Source: Xiphophorus maculatus (lineage: Eukaryota; Chordata; Actinopteri; Cyprinodontiformes; Poeciliidae). From it: DNA of 64,000 nucleotides. The notes beneath the pieces were generated by a model. It was not told the DNA's origin and did no database searches. It saw nothing but the letters and a program-made list of their open reading frames with translations. This document shows, in pieces, positions 36,771-48,198 of this stretch; within the stretch, counting starts at the first letter, position 1, and each line of letters opens with the position of its first letter. The translations under genes were made by a program, and so were the position numbers. The stretch lies in assembly GCF_002775205.1 (NCBI RefSeq), contig NC_036451.1:1122001-1186000 (forward strand). The letters run 5' to 3'.

Positions 36771-37321
36771 GATTTGTTACCTTCTCTTGGTTTCTGCCTC
36801 AGATCGTCAAGCTGAACGTCCAGACCAAAGAGACGTGGGTGTGGCAGGAGGAGGACTGTTACCCATCAGAGCCGCTGTTTGTTCCCACACCTGGAGCCAC
36901 GAAGGAAGACGAAGGTAAGTTTAAGTTAATGACATTTCTAATGCAGATTTGCTTTAAAGGTGTAATTATTAACCAAATAATGAAAAGCTGACATTTTTAA
37001 TACTCTTGTAATGACATTTTTTAGTCCAACTTTGCTTTAAAAGTGTCATTATTTATTACTATTATTTCAGGGTGTATCAGCTGGTTGCGCTGACCATTGG
37101 CGCCATCTACTGGATGGCAGCCAAACTACGACAGTATGTTAATCGTCTGTCTGACCTCTGCAGGCGTGTTGCTGAGTGTTGTGGTGAAGCCGGGCGCAGA
37201 GAGACCAGGTTTCCTGCTGGTTCTGGACGCCATGATGCTAACGGAGCTAGCAAGGGCCGAAGTCAACACCGTGATCCCTGTCACTTTACACGGGATGTAC
37301 AAACCTCCTCCTTCACCCTAA
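28283..37321 (+). CDS. rpe65: Retinoid isomerohydrolase RPE65, complete
   Basis: Membrane-associated iron(II) enzyme of the visual cycle in retinal pigment epithelium; it converts all-trans retinyl esters to 11-cis retinol. Coding exons: 28283-28293, 29829-29911, 30755-30905, 31814-31921, 32043-32184, 32927-33074, 33266-33347, 33435-33567, 34645-34787, 34855-34984, 35605-35719, 36575-36669, 36803-36914, 37164-37321. The total is 1,611 nt, 536 residues, against 533 in human; the 11-nt first coding exon is also the human arrangement. The iron ligands are all present: His180 (TAHPH), His241 (SYIHSFG), His314 (LFHHIN) and the His near 527 (VTLHG). The second-shell glutamates are kept in ETNF, LEPEV and KETW. 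Cys112 (PDPCKN) is present; of the human Cys329-Cys330 pair only the first is kept (LCTW). Adjacency to depdc1, as in human, argues for the ancestral copy (zebrafish rpe65a) rather than the b/c duplicates. Confidence 0.95.
28385..29205. repeat. Adjacent copies of the CAGTGGAACTAGAACT family in rpe65 intron 1
   Basis: Two neighbouring copies (about 28,385-28,660 and 28,735-29,205) with the family blocks AAGTGAAATAATCTGCCAGTG, CAAAATCTTA and AAGTTACTTNCAAGTTAGTTT; X-box-like GTTGCTAGGTAAC units lie in the second. Confidence 0.7.
31010..31560. repeat. TTTCTGAGTTTGAAAA-type degenerate repeat in rpe65 intron 3
   Basis: Same family as 26,320-26,600; many alternating direct and inverted copies of a roughly 30-bp unit. 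Confidence 0.6.
32217..32340 (+). repeat. LINE-like 3'-end fragment in rpe65 intron 5
   Basis: CAAATACTTTATTTATTCCAAAGG is a phrase typical of fish retroelement tails and recurs at 53,470-53,590 with the following GTATCTTCAAAGAG/GTATCTTCAGAG block. Confidence 0.55.
33605..34570. mobile_element. hAT-like non-autonomous element in rpe65 intron 8
   Basis: Begins CAGGGGCGGCCCTAG and ends CTACGCCCCTG. The outer CAGGGGCG/CGCCCCTG match exactly and resemble hAT ends. The interior is made of AAATTTCTGAGTTT-type palindromic sequence plus a C-run. A clear 8-bp target duplication was not found, so the assignment is tentative. Confidence 0.5.
35843..35942. repeat. AT microsatellite in rpe65 intron 11
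   Basis: About 100 bp of almost pure alternating A and T with a few AAT interruptions, self-complementary throughout. Confidence 0.9.
36704..36765 (+). repeat. CA microsatellite in rpe65 intron 12
   Basis: About 30 CA units starting 35 nt after the exon 12 donor and ending about 38 nt before the exon 13 acceptor, so it fills most of a 133-bp intron. Confidence 0.95.
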
Positions 37322-38483
37322 ACTCACCAGTTAATCCCCATTTTCTACTTATTGATGATAGTGATACATTCAGAACAGTTTTTAAATCAAATACCACTCT
37401 GGTTACTGCTAAGGTTTCAGTAATGACACGGATTTAAAGCTACAGAGCAGCAGGACTTAAGACGTTATTAATTTTTTGTTTCATGTAATCAAAATCAAAG
37501 AAAAACTATTGGCTTTGGAAATTAAAAGGCACAATTTGAAGCCTGTTATGTTTGTTTTTTAGTTCACTTTTAGCTTTGTTGTCAGCGGTAGGCACATTTC
37601 CGCTAAACTGCTAAGAGTAAAGCTAATTTTTCTTTTTTATTTAAAGATTTACAAGCAAGGCAGTAATACAAATACAAATAAGTATTAGGAAACAGACGAG
37701 AAATTAAAAGCATAAGTGCAGAATGGAAAATAAATAAATGAATAAAAACATTGAAAATTGGATAATTTCAGACTCCAAAAATGCTAAATTATGTTCTACA
37801 ATGATCTCAATGTGTTTCTTAGCATTAGGGTTCACCATGAATTTTACATAACATAGAAACTCATTGAGAAAAACACAAAACCTGGGAAACATTTTCTTAC
37901 ATTTGGATTTGTGTATATGATTTTAAAAAAATTCTGTTAGTTTTTCAGTTAGCACTTTAGCATTTTTGCTAACTTTGAAAACATTTAGCACTTTTATCTT
38001 CCCCTAAATGATTTTTTTCCAGATAAATTCTGGAGCACTAATGTACTTGGCTGATTTATAACCCTTCAGTTGAATAAAATTTTACATCTGTGTTCAAGAT
38101 TTGGTTATCAAACACTGGAGGAAAAATTAGCTCCATTATTAGCAGATTAGCTCATCATAATCATGCTACCAATACAGCTGATGCTGCCTCCGTCAATTAC
38201 TCAACACTTTCTCTTGGTCCTTTTGTTCCTGTGCTTTTATTTCCTGTCTTTTCAATCAAACATTGAAGTTATTTTAGTTTGTTACTGAATCCACATCTGC
38301 TTTATTCTCCACGCCTCCTCCGTGTGTTGGAGTTTACTCTTCCTTCATTGTTTGAGGACAAAAAAAAGCATGTTGGTATCATATTTCAGAGCAATTTCTG
38401 CTATAAACACTTAACATTCCAGTTTAATACATTTTATATAATGGATACAAATTGTTGATCTGTCTTGACTGTATGATATGTCA

Positions 38484-38489
38484 AATAAA
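38484..38489 (+). terminator. rpe65: Probable rpe65 polyadenylation signal
   Basis: AATAAA followed about 20 nt later by GTGTGGTGTCTGTGTCG, a GT-rich downstream element. It implies a 3' UTR of about 1.17 kb (37,322-38,505). No coding signal is seen in that stretch. Confidence 0.6.
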
Positions 38490-38546
38490 CAGTTTGTTTA
38501 AAACTGAAAAGTGTGGTGTCTGTGTCGTTTCTTTCTTCAGTGATTA

Positions 38547-38547
<1 letters not shown>

Positions 38548-38577
<30 letters not shown>

Positions 38578-38630
38578 TATATATGTATATGTATGTATAT
38601 ACACATATACATATATATGTATATGTGTTT
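38548..38630 (+). repeat. CA then TA/TG palindromic microsatellite
   Basis: (CA)n followed by two copies of CATATACATATATATGTATATG, which is largely self-complementary. It lies just after the rpe65 polyadenylation site. Confidence 0.85.
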
Positions 38631-39312
38631 TTTTTTTGGAACTGAGAAATTTTTCAGATTAATCTTAAAGTTCCAGAACATTTTCTCACAAATTTTGGAC
38701 TTTTGAAACTCAGAACGTTGCAACTTTTCTTCTAGAAGATTTCTGAGATTATTCTCAAATCTTGGACTTTTGGTTCCAAAATATTTTCCAAAATGGTTTT
38801 TGGCTGAAATTTACTCCTTTTTTTCTGTTTTTCCTAATATGCCATTGTAGTGATGTGATAAATGTTGCAGAGCAGTGTAATAACTATAAACAAACACCAG
38901 TTTAGCCGCCAGTCATTTTATGTTATACAAACAAGCATAAGTAAATTTTTTAGACATTTCTAATTACAGAAAGATTAAACAGATACAGGTTAATAGTTTG
39001 TAGGGTTTTTAGACACACAGTACTTCAAAATACAGTTTAGAGGAATAAAACAGTTAAGGCCTTTTGGTTTTGTAAAGATCAAGATGAATCTATAGGCTCC
39101 AAACTGCAGATTCACATTAGAGCATATTTATGTTATGCTGCACACAGAAGAAAAAAGGGATTTTAAAAATGTAAAAATGACATTCTGTATCCCTGAAGTT
39201 TTTTCTGCAGAATCTCCTGAAGTGAAATAATGTCTGCTGCATTAAAGTGAGTCATGATGACCCTTAAAAACAGGATCCAGATCTCAGAAAACCAGGAGTG
39301 TTAGGAAGGCGT

Positions 39313-42300
39313 CTACATCCGCAGCAGCACAGGCTGTTTTTTCTCTGTGGACAGCTGGTGGCGCTGTTGTTTGATAATATCCAGAGCGTCTCTGAGAACC
39401 TGCGAAGGAAAAGAAAATCAGACTTCTGGATTAATTTATATGAAAATAATTCAGTATTTTTACCTTCCTGGTTTCCTGAGGCAGAATGACTCCGTCGTCC
39501 CACATCCTGCCAGAGGAAAAAAAGGCCGAACTTTCCTCCTCCAGCTTCTCGTTCAGCTTCTTCTCCTCTTCCTGTTTGGTGTCGGCAGGTAGCAGCGAGT
39601 CGGCGTGACCCGGCGCCGCCAGCGACACTCTGGCGTTGGGCCACAGGAACAGGAAGTTCGGATCAAACGCCCGTCCACACTGAGGACCGACAGGAAAGAA
39701 GACGTTGAGCTTCTTTGTTTTGGTTGTCAGTTGCTATTTTCTCATCAGAGCAGACAGACATCACATGTGAGGTACCACAAGGTTCAGCCTGGGACCCCTT
39801 CTATTTACTATCATTTTTTAAACTGAAAAAACACTTTTATGCTGAAAAAAAATATTTGAAAGTGAAAAATAATTTTTAAAATGGAAAATTAAAAATGTTG
39901 AAACTGCAAAATATTTTTTTTTACTGACAATTGAAAATGAAAAATTACTTTTAATCTGGAAACTTAAAAAATTGAAATTGTGAAACAATTTTTATACTGG
40001 AAAAAAAATTAAGTAATAGAAATTACATTTTGAATCTTTTCCAATTTTAAAATAATTTTTTGAACACTTTAACTAATTTCAGACTCTTGGTTTTAGTTTT
40101 CAGTTTTCACACTGGAAACTAAAAATTTTAAACAAATAATTTTATACTGAAAAAAGACAATTTTGAAATTAAAACTATTTTAAAACTGAAAAGTAAAAAA
40201 ACTTTAAACTGAACAATTTTTATACAGAAAAATATTTGAAAGTGGAAAAAGAGCCTTGAATCTGAATAGTGGTTTAGAATCTTTTTCAAATTACTTTAAT
40301 TTTGCTTTAGTTTTCAAATTGTATTTTCAGTTGAATTTATATTTATTTGTTGTTTAAAACAAACTTTATGGCAGCTATTAGCTCAATATAATTAAATAAT
40401 TTTATGTTATTTAAAACATAAAATCACTGAAGATACAGAACAGAAAAACAAAGGGAAAAGAACAGAGTTGCTCACCATGGCATAACTGTCGCCGCCATGG
40501 CAACCACCAATCACCACGGTGATTTTTGGGACAGAGGCACAGGCCACTGCTGACATCATCGAACCCTGAGCCTTCAGACGGTTGCTGTTCGTTTCTGCCT
40601 GTCAGAAAATTATAGAAGAATCACTAATATATATCGCTTTACAAGTTCCTCATGTCTATAATTTTTAATGACTTGTTTGTGTAAGTTTTGTTGTCATGGA
40701 GATAACAAATCGTTATTCGGCTGTTTTTACCTGTGCGGCCGAAAGCGTTAGCGCCGCTGCAGGCGCCGTGTTCTGGAGGAAAAGCAGCGGTGCGTCTCTC
40801 TGGTCACACAGCTGGACGAAATGACTTCCTTTCAGCGCCGCTTCGTATGTTAGCGCTCCATTATTGGCTACTATTCCTACCAGGTGGCTAAAAACATAAA
40901 AAAGAACATACAAAATCAGACTTTAAATCAGACTTTAAAGCCTTAATACAGAAATAAAATATGACAGGAGAATATTGTTTGTTATGGATGAAAATAGCAG
41001 ATGTGATTAAAACAGTTATTTAAATGGTCAAAATGAGAAGTTCTTTGCCTCTCTAGTACCATTTAGATAAATAATAAACACATTTTTATAACACTGTATC
41101 TGTGGTGGCAATAAATTAAAAGTACACAATAAAGTAGGTGTTTAAATTTATGATGGCATATTAAAGTAAATGTAAATATTAAAAGATGGAGGAGGATATT
41201 TCTGTCAAAAAATCTCCTTTTGAGATTTTGAGAATAATCTAAAATATTGTTTTTTTTCACCCCCGCCCCAAAGGAAATATGTTAATTTGAAATGTAAAAA
41301 ATTTGCTAGAAAAAAACTGACATTTGGAGATTTCAGAAATTTTTTCTGAGTTTTCTGACTTCAAAAGTCGAATATTTTTGACTTGAGACTCAGAAATGTC
41401 AAACTCAATAATTTTTTTTTTTTAAATTGCTTTAACTGTTAGTTTTGTCTTATTTAAAGTGTACTAAGATATATCAATTAGAAACTAGACCAAAAATACT
41501 CGGTAAGAATTTTTGTTATAGCAATGTATTACATATGAATATAGTAGTGGTTGTTTTTTTTACCCATGAATCTTTGCAAAACCAGTTACGAGTGTGGTTC
41601 CGTATCGACCTTTGAACTCCTGGAAGCGGCTCCCGTCTGTCAGTCGACTCACAATCTGAGCGGGAAACAAAAACGCAACTTGGTCAGATCAGGACCGCTC
41701 TGAAGAAGCTCAGGCTGCATTAAAAAACTATTTAATGTTTTAGTGTATTAATGGTTTATTAGATTGAAATTAGCTCCAATCGATTATCGATTCACTACTA
41801 ACGGCCCTTTGCGCTTGCTTTAAGTAATTTGCCCGCCATCCAACAGAGGGCGCCACTGGTCATACTTGGACGAAGCCGTTGACACAAGGTTTTTAGAAAA
41901 TGGCAGCTTATCAGTTAATCAATAAGATCAATCAGTAATCTAGAAGTAGTCGTTACCATCTTCACATCCAGAGTGTGGCTGTAGCTCCGAGGAGCGAACC
42001 CCAGAAGCTCCTCTGAACTGTGCAGCGGCTCCTCTGCTGCTTTCCTCTTCGCCGTGTCCTCCTCCTCTTCCTCAGGCAGGTGGAAGTTCAGGGTGGAGAT
42101 GATGTTTCTCGTGTGATCAAATGCCTCCTTCTCTTCCCACGCAAAGTGGTCCACACACCCACTCACCCTAAAACGAAGCAGCAATCAGAGATAGCCTCAA
42201 TCAGTTCTGTAGCTGCGTTTCCATTACAAATGTCTTTTTCAATATTTTACAAAAAAAACCCAACAACAACACAGTTTTGCAATTGTGGTGTTTCCATTAC

Positions 42301-44401
42301 ATAAGAAATTAAATTTAAATTTAATTTAAATTAAGCTTCTTCACGTAATAAGTCATTGAAAATCATGGCTGTGAGGAATGTAAATAGATGAAATATATTC
42401 ATAATTCAGCCGTCAGATGAGACGTCTGCGGTTTATTCAGCCGTTGGCGCGGATACATTTGCAACATTTTGGTGATTTTACAGAAGAACTGCCACAACTT
42501 TTTATGAACTGTGTGATGCTGAAAGCTACACATTATCCAAATAAATAAACAATCATCCTCCTACCACTTCCTGTCATCTTCTTCTGCGTTTCCGGCAGTA
42601 GTAACATATGGCTGTTGATCATACGTGATGCAAAAAAAGTAGCTGTGTTTCCATTAATTTGCTTAATAGAAATTTGCCAATTTAGAGAAAAATTCATGTT
42701 TTTTGATCAAACGTTTTTGTGCTAAGATGAGTCGTATGGAAATGGATGTATTTCACAAAACTGCGATGGAAACTCTTTGTTTGCCTTGAGATCTACAATC
42801 GGATGTTACTACTGGCAGAAATGCTGAAGAAGACGACAGGAAGTCGTCTTCTTTGTTCTTACTCGGCGTGTAGTCGGGCCCCTCCCAGGTCCTCCGGGGT
42901 CACCTCCTCTCCTGTAGCGGCTTTGACGAGCGGCGGGCCTCCCAGGAAGATGGTTCCTATCCGGTGCACCATCACCGCCTCCTCTGCCATGGTGGGGATG
43001 TAAGCTCCACCCGCAGTGCACGACCCACACACCAGCGCCACCTTCCAGACCCATAACGGCGTTTAATTCGACCAAAAAGATGCACAAAAAGCCCTAAAAT
43101 ACTTTATAATAAATAAATAAATAAATGTCCTGCAGCTCAAAGTGCTTCACATTATAAAGACACAAAAATATCATATACTCACCAGTTATAAAACCAGTAA
43201 CATTACATTTTGCCAATATATTGAACCTGGTCAGTCTCTTCATTTATTTTACATTGGCTGTTATACTGACTGAACAAATTGTTTTTACATGTTTGACCAA
43301 GCTAATGAAGCTATTGTGTATTTAAGTTCAGAGTTATCAAATTAATTTGTAATTCAGTACATTTATGTCTGTGTTTTAAAAATAGAAAAATTGTAACCCC
43401 TTTAGTTCTGAATTTTACCAACACAAAAATGTTTTATCCAACTAATTTGAATTCCCCTTCAGCATTGAAATAAAGGAATTTTTTTTTACCAAAAAATTCA
43501 AAAACTCTGTTTACACTTATAAACATTGAAATAAATAATTAGATATTTTTTCTTTTTACCTTGCACAGTAACACTAAGTAATTAAACGGTGGCTTATATA
43601 TTCCACCTCCTGATGTCCTTTTGGATGGACGTTCAACTCTGAAAGAAATACTACAATCTAAAATCAAAATAACTTCAAATATTGTCACTTAAAATACTTA
43701 AAACTATACTCAAGGCAGCTTTAAGGCCACCATGAATTTAAATTTATATTTTTGATGGAAAATAAACATTAACTCTTCTTGTTTAGTTTTAAAAATGCTT
43801 GTCTGATGCCTGAAACTCACTGATGTTGAGATTAAGAACCTAAATGTCACTGGTCAATAAGAAACTATTTCGTAAAAATAATCCCTCAAATGATAAAATC
43901 CCTACTTTCTCATCTGTTTAAACCCAGAAATGCATCCAGCTGAATTCAGCTATTTTTCTGTATCGGCTGATACGAAACCTCAGATATCGGTGTCGGAGTT
44001 AAAGGTGGATCGGTTCATTCATATTTTTTTTTACCTGTGGGATCTTCATGGCAGACATGATGGCTTCGTTATAGAAAGTCCTTCCTCCCTGGTTCTTATC
44101 AGGAAAAATCTCTGACTGGATATTTATTAGATACAGAAAGGTGTTAGGAGAAACATGGCGGTTGGTGTGATCCACCTGAATGTGATCAAATGAACCTGTA
44201 AAGGTAGGAAAGCTCCTCCAGAGTCCACCAGGTAGACACAAGGCAGCCGGTTCTGAATGGCCACCTCCTGAGCTCTCAGCTGCTTCTTCACCGTGATCGG
44301 ATACGCTGTGCCGCCTTTCACTGTGGCGTCGTTGGCAATGAACACACACCACAGACCGTTGATCCTGCCAACGCCTGCGCGCGCACACACACACACACAC
44401 A

Positions 44402-44474
<73 letters not shown>

Positions 44475-47400
44475 TCATTCAGCTGGAAGTGGTTGAGAGA
44501 AACAATAGCTGCGTTTCCATTACAAATGTACACAAAACTTGGTCAATATTCCTGCATTAAATAAGAAACAATGAAAATCACATGATAAATCTTTTTTAAA
44601 AATCCCCAAAAAAACATGTCGCCTATTATCCTCTAACTACTTCCTGTTGTCGTCTTCTTCATGGTTTGTACCAGTAGAGCTCCTTTCACTTTAGTATAAT
44701 TTTGGGGTGTTTGTTTCAAAGAATGCAAGACTGTATTGTTTTCAAGACTATGTTGCTGTAAAGTCTATTGAACACACAAATTTTATAAAACAAAAAAATA
44801 CCACCAAAAAAAATCACCTCATCCTAGGGTCAAAACTTTTTATCAGGAAAGAGAAGTTTTATTCGAAATCGCAGTTTCCATTAAGCAGATTTACCTTCAT
44901 ATTGTAAAACGCAATAAATGTCGTCAGGTTTTATTTAACCGCAGCCACTGCTTTGCAGTTCCCCAACACGCTGACTCTTCTTCATTGTCTCGTCTTTCGT
45001 CTAGCACCACCTCTGGTCAGGATTGATAATGTCTCTACATTCCTAACTGGATTGTGTGTCATAAGCGACGTCAAAATGTAAAATTTTATTGTGAATGGAA
45101 ACGCAGCTCCAGTCAGACTGGGCTGGATATTCAGGTTAAAGTACCAAAGACACAGCTAGGGGTTTCTGACCAGTCAGGCAGCCGGCTGAAGGGATGTCGC
45201 CGTACGGCAGGCCCATCCCAGCAAACGGGGAAAGCTCCAGGAAGTCGTCATCGTCCAACAGGAAGCGGAGGCGGTCCCTGACCAGCAGCTTCCTGTTTCT
45301 CTGTGTGTGTCTGATTACAGCGTTTTCCCCTCCGCCTCGCCTCACCTTCTCCTGTAACTCCGTGTACCTAACAGAGGAAAACAGAGATTTAAACAAACTT
45401 CAGTCCTGGAAATCAAGGTTATTATAGTTAACTAAATAACAAAATAATGAAAACTGACATTCAGAAAACATTTTCGTAAATAAAAATGATAATTAATGGG
45501 TAAAACTGTGACTATGTGAAATTGATATTTTTGCCCCACACAAACGGTTTCCATCAGCTGTCGGCAAATTACGGCGCTTACTCTAGAAAATGTTTTATCA
45601 CCACAGTCAGTTGGCTGTTCAACAATAATTGAATAAATAATTGTCTTTTGTTGAATATTTATTACTCAATCAATTTAATTCTGTACCTAAAAATGAACCA
45701 AAGTATGAAAAACTAAAACTACTACTACAATAAAAACTGAACAATATTTGACAAACACTCTAATTAAAACTAACTGAATTAGACAAACCAAACGGTCACA
45801 ACGAAATAAAACTGAACCATAATGAAAAACCCCAAACTATTATAACCTGTTAGAAAGTCTGGTTTGTTTGGGGAGGAGTGAATGGGAATTGACTGATTTA
45901 GATCAGAAAACAAAACTGGTCCATCTATAAACATAGATCTTGGTTCAGCTGATGGTGATCAGTGCAAGGTATTCTGGGTAAATACAAAAAACAACAAGCA
46001 AGCTAGTCTAGTGCAGGGGTTCTCATGTCCAGTCCATCCTGCAACTTTCAGATGCTTCCCTGCTCCAACACACCTGAATCAAATAAACGGCTCGTTACCA
46101 GGCTTGTTCAGAGCTGATCCCGGTCTGTTGGAGTTAGGATGCATCTAAAAGTTGCTCTGTGATTTTCATCCTCAATTGAACTGAATGTACCAGATTATCA
46201 GCTGGTAGTGAATGTTGCTTTGTTTCAGATCATCCTGTTTCCACCCTTCAGTCAAATGGTAACTGCAGACATTCATTGTTTTTGATTCCACAACTGTCCA
46301 GCCTAATCTCCATGAAGCGAACAGAAGGTGATGCAACTGTTTGACTTAAACGTTTGAACTGCTGCAGAAGTTCTGTAATTCCTGTAAATAAATGAGGAAT
46401 TTAGCATTTTTCATGCACTGTGATGTGTAAGCTGAACCTACTTGTTTTGGCAGGCGCGGCTGTTTCTCAGGTTTGCCTCGTAGACGTGGCGCTGGATGGG
46501 CAGCAGGGGGAGCTCCAGCACCGGGAAGGAACTGCGCAGAGCTTTCCGCTTCGCCGCCGCAGAGCGAACCGAGAACTGCCGGCGCTGCTCAGCAAACCTG
46601 GGAAACACAAAACGAGAGCAAACACACTAATACGGACCAAATATCTCAAAATCAATGCAAGGTTTTAGAGCTGAAATGATTCATTGGATTAATGGATTAT
46701 TGATATAATCGTCAACTAATTGATTAATCGTTAACTCAAAAAAAAGGCCATTTGCTGAAAGAACAACACATTCAGAGCAGTAATTAAGATAAAACTGTAC
46801 AGAAATATCTACATTTTGCATTTAAGATGAAAAAAAACTTGTCTGTAAAAATGTTCTACCTGAACTCCTCAAGTGATAGTTTAATAAATAAAAAAACTCA
46901 TCTTAGACACCTTTTGCAATCAATTATTATGTAAACCAAAACGTAAGTCAGTTACTGTATTGATAAGTCAGAAGGGCTGAGATTTTTACATGTTACAAGT
47001 ATTTTTTTAGCTGTAAATGCATCAAATTCAACAAATGATGAAGCGTTCACTAAATGAATGCTGTTGTTGCATTTTAGACGATAACATTTTTATTAAATTT
47101 GTATTATTCTAATATCCTCTTCATGAGTCTGCTTTATGACAACAGGGTGTCTTCAGTCAGAGGCCTTTTCACAGTCGCTGTAATACAGACTGCTACAGGA
47201 GAAACTTCCTCCCCTACAGCCATCAGCATTTCTTTGAAATAAAATGGTATGAGTTGCAACAACATTTAATTTACCTTTGGGATCAATACAGTTTTTTCTT
47301 TTTAATATGTTAGCCTCTGCATGTAGTTGGTTGCACTGGGGTATCTGAAACACTTTAAATTTGTAAAAAGTAAATAATTTTACTTTAAAAAAAAAATGTT

Positions 47401-47839
47401 TCCTTTATTTAACCAGGTAAACCATTGAGATCTGGATCTCATTTTTAGAGAGGGACCTGGGCAGAAGTCATAGCAACCTGGTTACAAAATAATAAAACTA
47501 TAATTTTCTTTCCATTTCACACTCATGTGCTACTTTGTGTTTGACAGTCGCAATAGATAATTTAAAACTATCGATAATTTGTGTTTGCATGAGGAGAAAA
47601 CGCTGAAAAGGTTCCGTGGGTGTGAATACTTTTTGGAAGCAATACACACAAAACGTAAGAGACAAACGCTACATTAAATCACCCTGACATTAAAAATTAG
47701 AGATAAACACAGCCTTGACTCTAATCTCTGAAAATGTTAAAGTGTGCCAAAGGTCATCTGAACGCGCTGCGGATGTTAAATAAAAGATACTACAAACAAA
47801 TAATGACTCCTCTCGTTACCTTAAGATGCAACGCTGCAT
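39313..47839 (-). CDS. Divergent MCCC2-like protein (methylcrotonoyl-CoA carboxylase beta-chain paralogue)
   Basis: Carboxyltransferase-family protein of the biotin-dependent acyl-CoA carboxylases, probably mitochondrial. Coding exons in transcript order: 47839-47820, 46597-46442, 45367-45171, 44374-44196, 44115-44035, 43041-42863, 42167-41957, 41655-41564, 40887-40731, 40598-40476, 39679-39464, 39399-39313. The sum is 1,698 nt, 565 residues, against 563 in human MCCC2. Phase is consistent at every junction. The N-terminus [19 protein letters not shown] is Arg-rich and amphipathic, like a mitochondrial presequence. The acyl-CoA half is well kept: [70 protein letters not shown]. The C-terminal, carboxybiotin half is changed: NITGFMVG becomes NTAPAAAL (411-418), GGSYGAGNYGMCGRAY becomes [16 protein letters not shown], and MGGEQAA becomes AAPGHAD. 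An acidic insert (EEEEED) lies in exon 7. The frame is open, so this is more likely a diverged gene than a pseudogene. The MCCC2 motifs are from memory of the family. Confidence 0.85.
42210..42772. mobile_element. TAGCTGCGTTTCCAT-family sequence, possibly two nested copies
   Basis: TAGCTGCGTTTCCATTACAA at 42,210, GTAGCTGTGTTTCCATTAA near 42,640 and GCGATGGAAAC near 42,772 are end sequences of this family. The arrangement suggests two adjacent or nested copies between exons 6 and 7 of the MCCC2-like gene. Confidence 0.55.
44381..44472 (+). repeat. CA microsatellite abutting MCCC2-like exon 4
   Basis: About 45 CA units with one CCC interruption. On the gene strand this is a TG tract that runs into TGCGCGCGCAG, the exon 4 acceptor at 44,374. 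No pyrimidine tract lies between. Confidence 0.95.
44506..45108. mobile_element. Element with TAGCTGCGTTTCCAT ends in an MCCC2-like intron
   Basis: Starts TAGCTGCGTTTCCATTACAA and ends GAATGGAAACGCAGCT; about 603 bp, no transposase. It lies between exons 3 and 4 of the MCCC2-like gene, next to the CA tract. Confidence 0.75.
46010..46195 (+). repeat. Teleost-type repeat beginning GCAGGGGTTCTCATGTCCAG
   Basis: Contains CTGCTCCAACACACCTGAATC and, further on, GGATGCATCTAAAAGTTG, the mirrored parts of a common fish dispersed element. It lies in MCCC2-like intron 2. Confidence 0.6.
46683..46880 (+). repeat. AATCGATTAA-type dispersed repeat, copy 2
   Basis: Second copy of the repeat at 16,930-17,240, here in MCCC2-like intron 1. 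Confidence 0.7.
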
Positions 47840-48080
47840 GTTTCACAGGTTTCCGCTGCAACGCAGCTAATTACAGCTTTAATAAACTAATTCTGACGCC
47901 AAGATCCATTGATCTGAACTACAACCACTAGCAGCCAGGAAACGCTTCTTCTCTCTTTGTTGACAGCGGTGATTCCTGGACGCACTCCACTGCCCCCTAT
48001 CGGAACAGCCGTAATTACAAGCGGCACAACGCAAATATTTTTCTTTTAGTCTTCGAAACTCCATTAGATTTAAACCTCAA

Positions 48081-48198
48081 TTTCTTGTAATTTCACTAAA
48101 TTACAAGAAACTAATTGGTTGGGTGATATTACAGTATAAATCTACTAAAAGCAAATAATTCACTAATTAAAATGATAATTTTAATTATCATTTTAATT
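48081..48198. repeat. Two perfect inverted repeats upstream of the MCCC2-like gene
   Basis: First: arms 48081-48093 and 48098-48110 (TTTCTTGTAATTT), 4-nt loop. Second: arms 48165-48180 and 48183-48198 (AATTAAAATGATAATT), 2-nt spacer. Both are perfect. Confidence 0.9.

Larger units (their letters stand above)
37322..39312. other. rpe65 3' UTR and tail-to-tail intergenic region
   Basis: rpe65 3' UTR to about 38,505, then a palindromic microsatellite and a TTTCTGAGTTT-type repeat (38,640-38,830). From 38,840 to 39,312 it is AT-rich sequence that should hold the MCCC2-like 3' UTR. No clear polyadenylation signal for that gene was found on the minus strand. Confidence 0.5.

Noticed and set aside
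37072-37437. 121-residue open frame overlapping the last rpe65 exon
   Set aside because: It runs through intron 13 and reads the final exon in the wrong frame; the RPE65 frame ends at 37,321.
44127-44496. Long open frames rich in Cys-Val or His-Thr
   Set aside because: They are translations of the CA/TG microsatellite. Only 44,196-44,374 on the minus strand is coding, as exon 4 of the MCCC2-like gene.
46467-46679. Plus-strand and alternative minus-strand frames over MCCC2-like exon 2
   Set aside because: Only the minus-strand frame ending in phase 2 at 46,442 links exon 1 (MQRCIL) to exon 3 (YTELQEK).
47879-48064. Open frame MEFRRLKEKYLR on the minus strand as the first exon of the MCCC2-like gene
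   Set aside because: It stops before any donor that joins exon 2. The ATG at 47,839 with donor GTAACG gives exact phase and a presequence.
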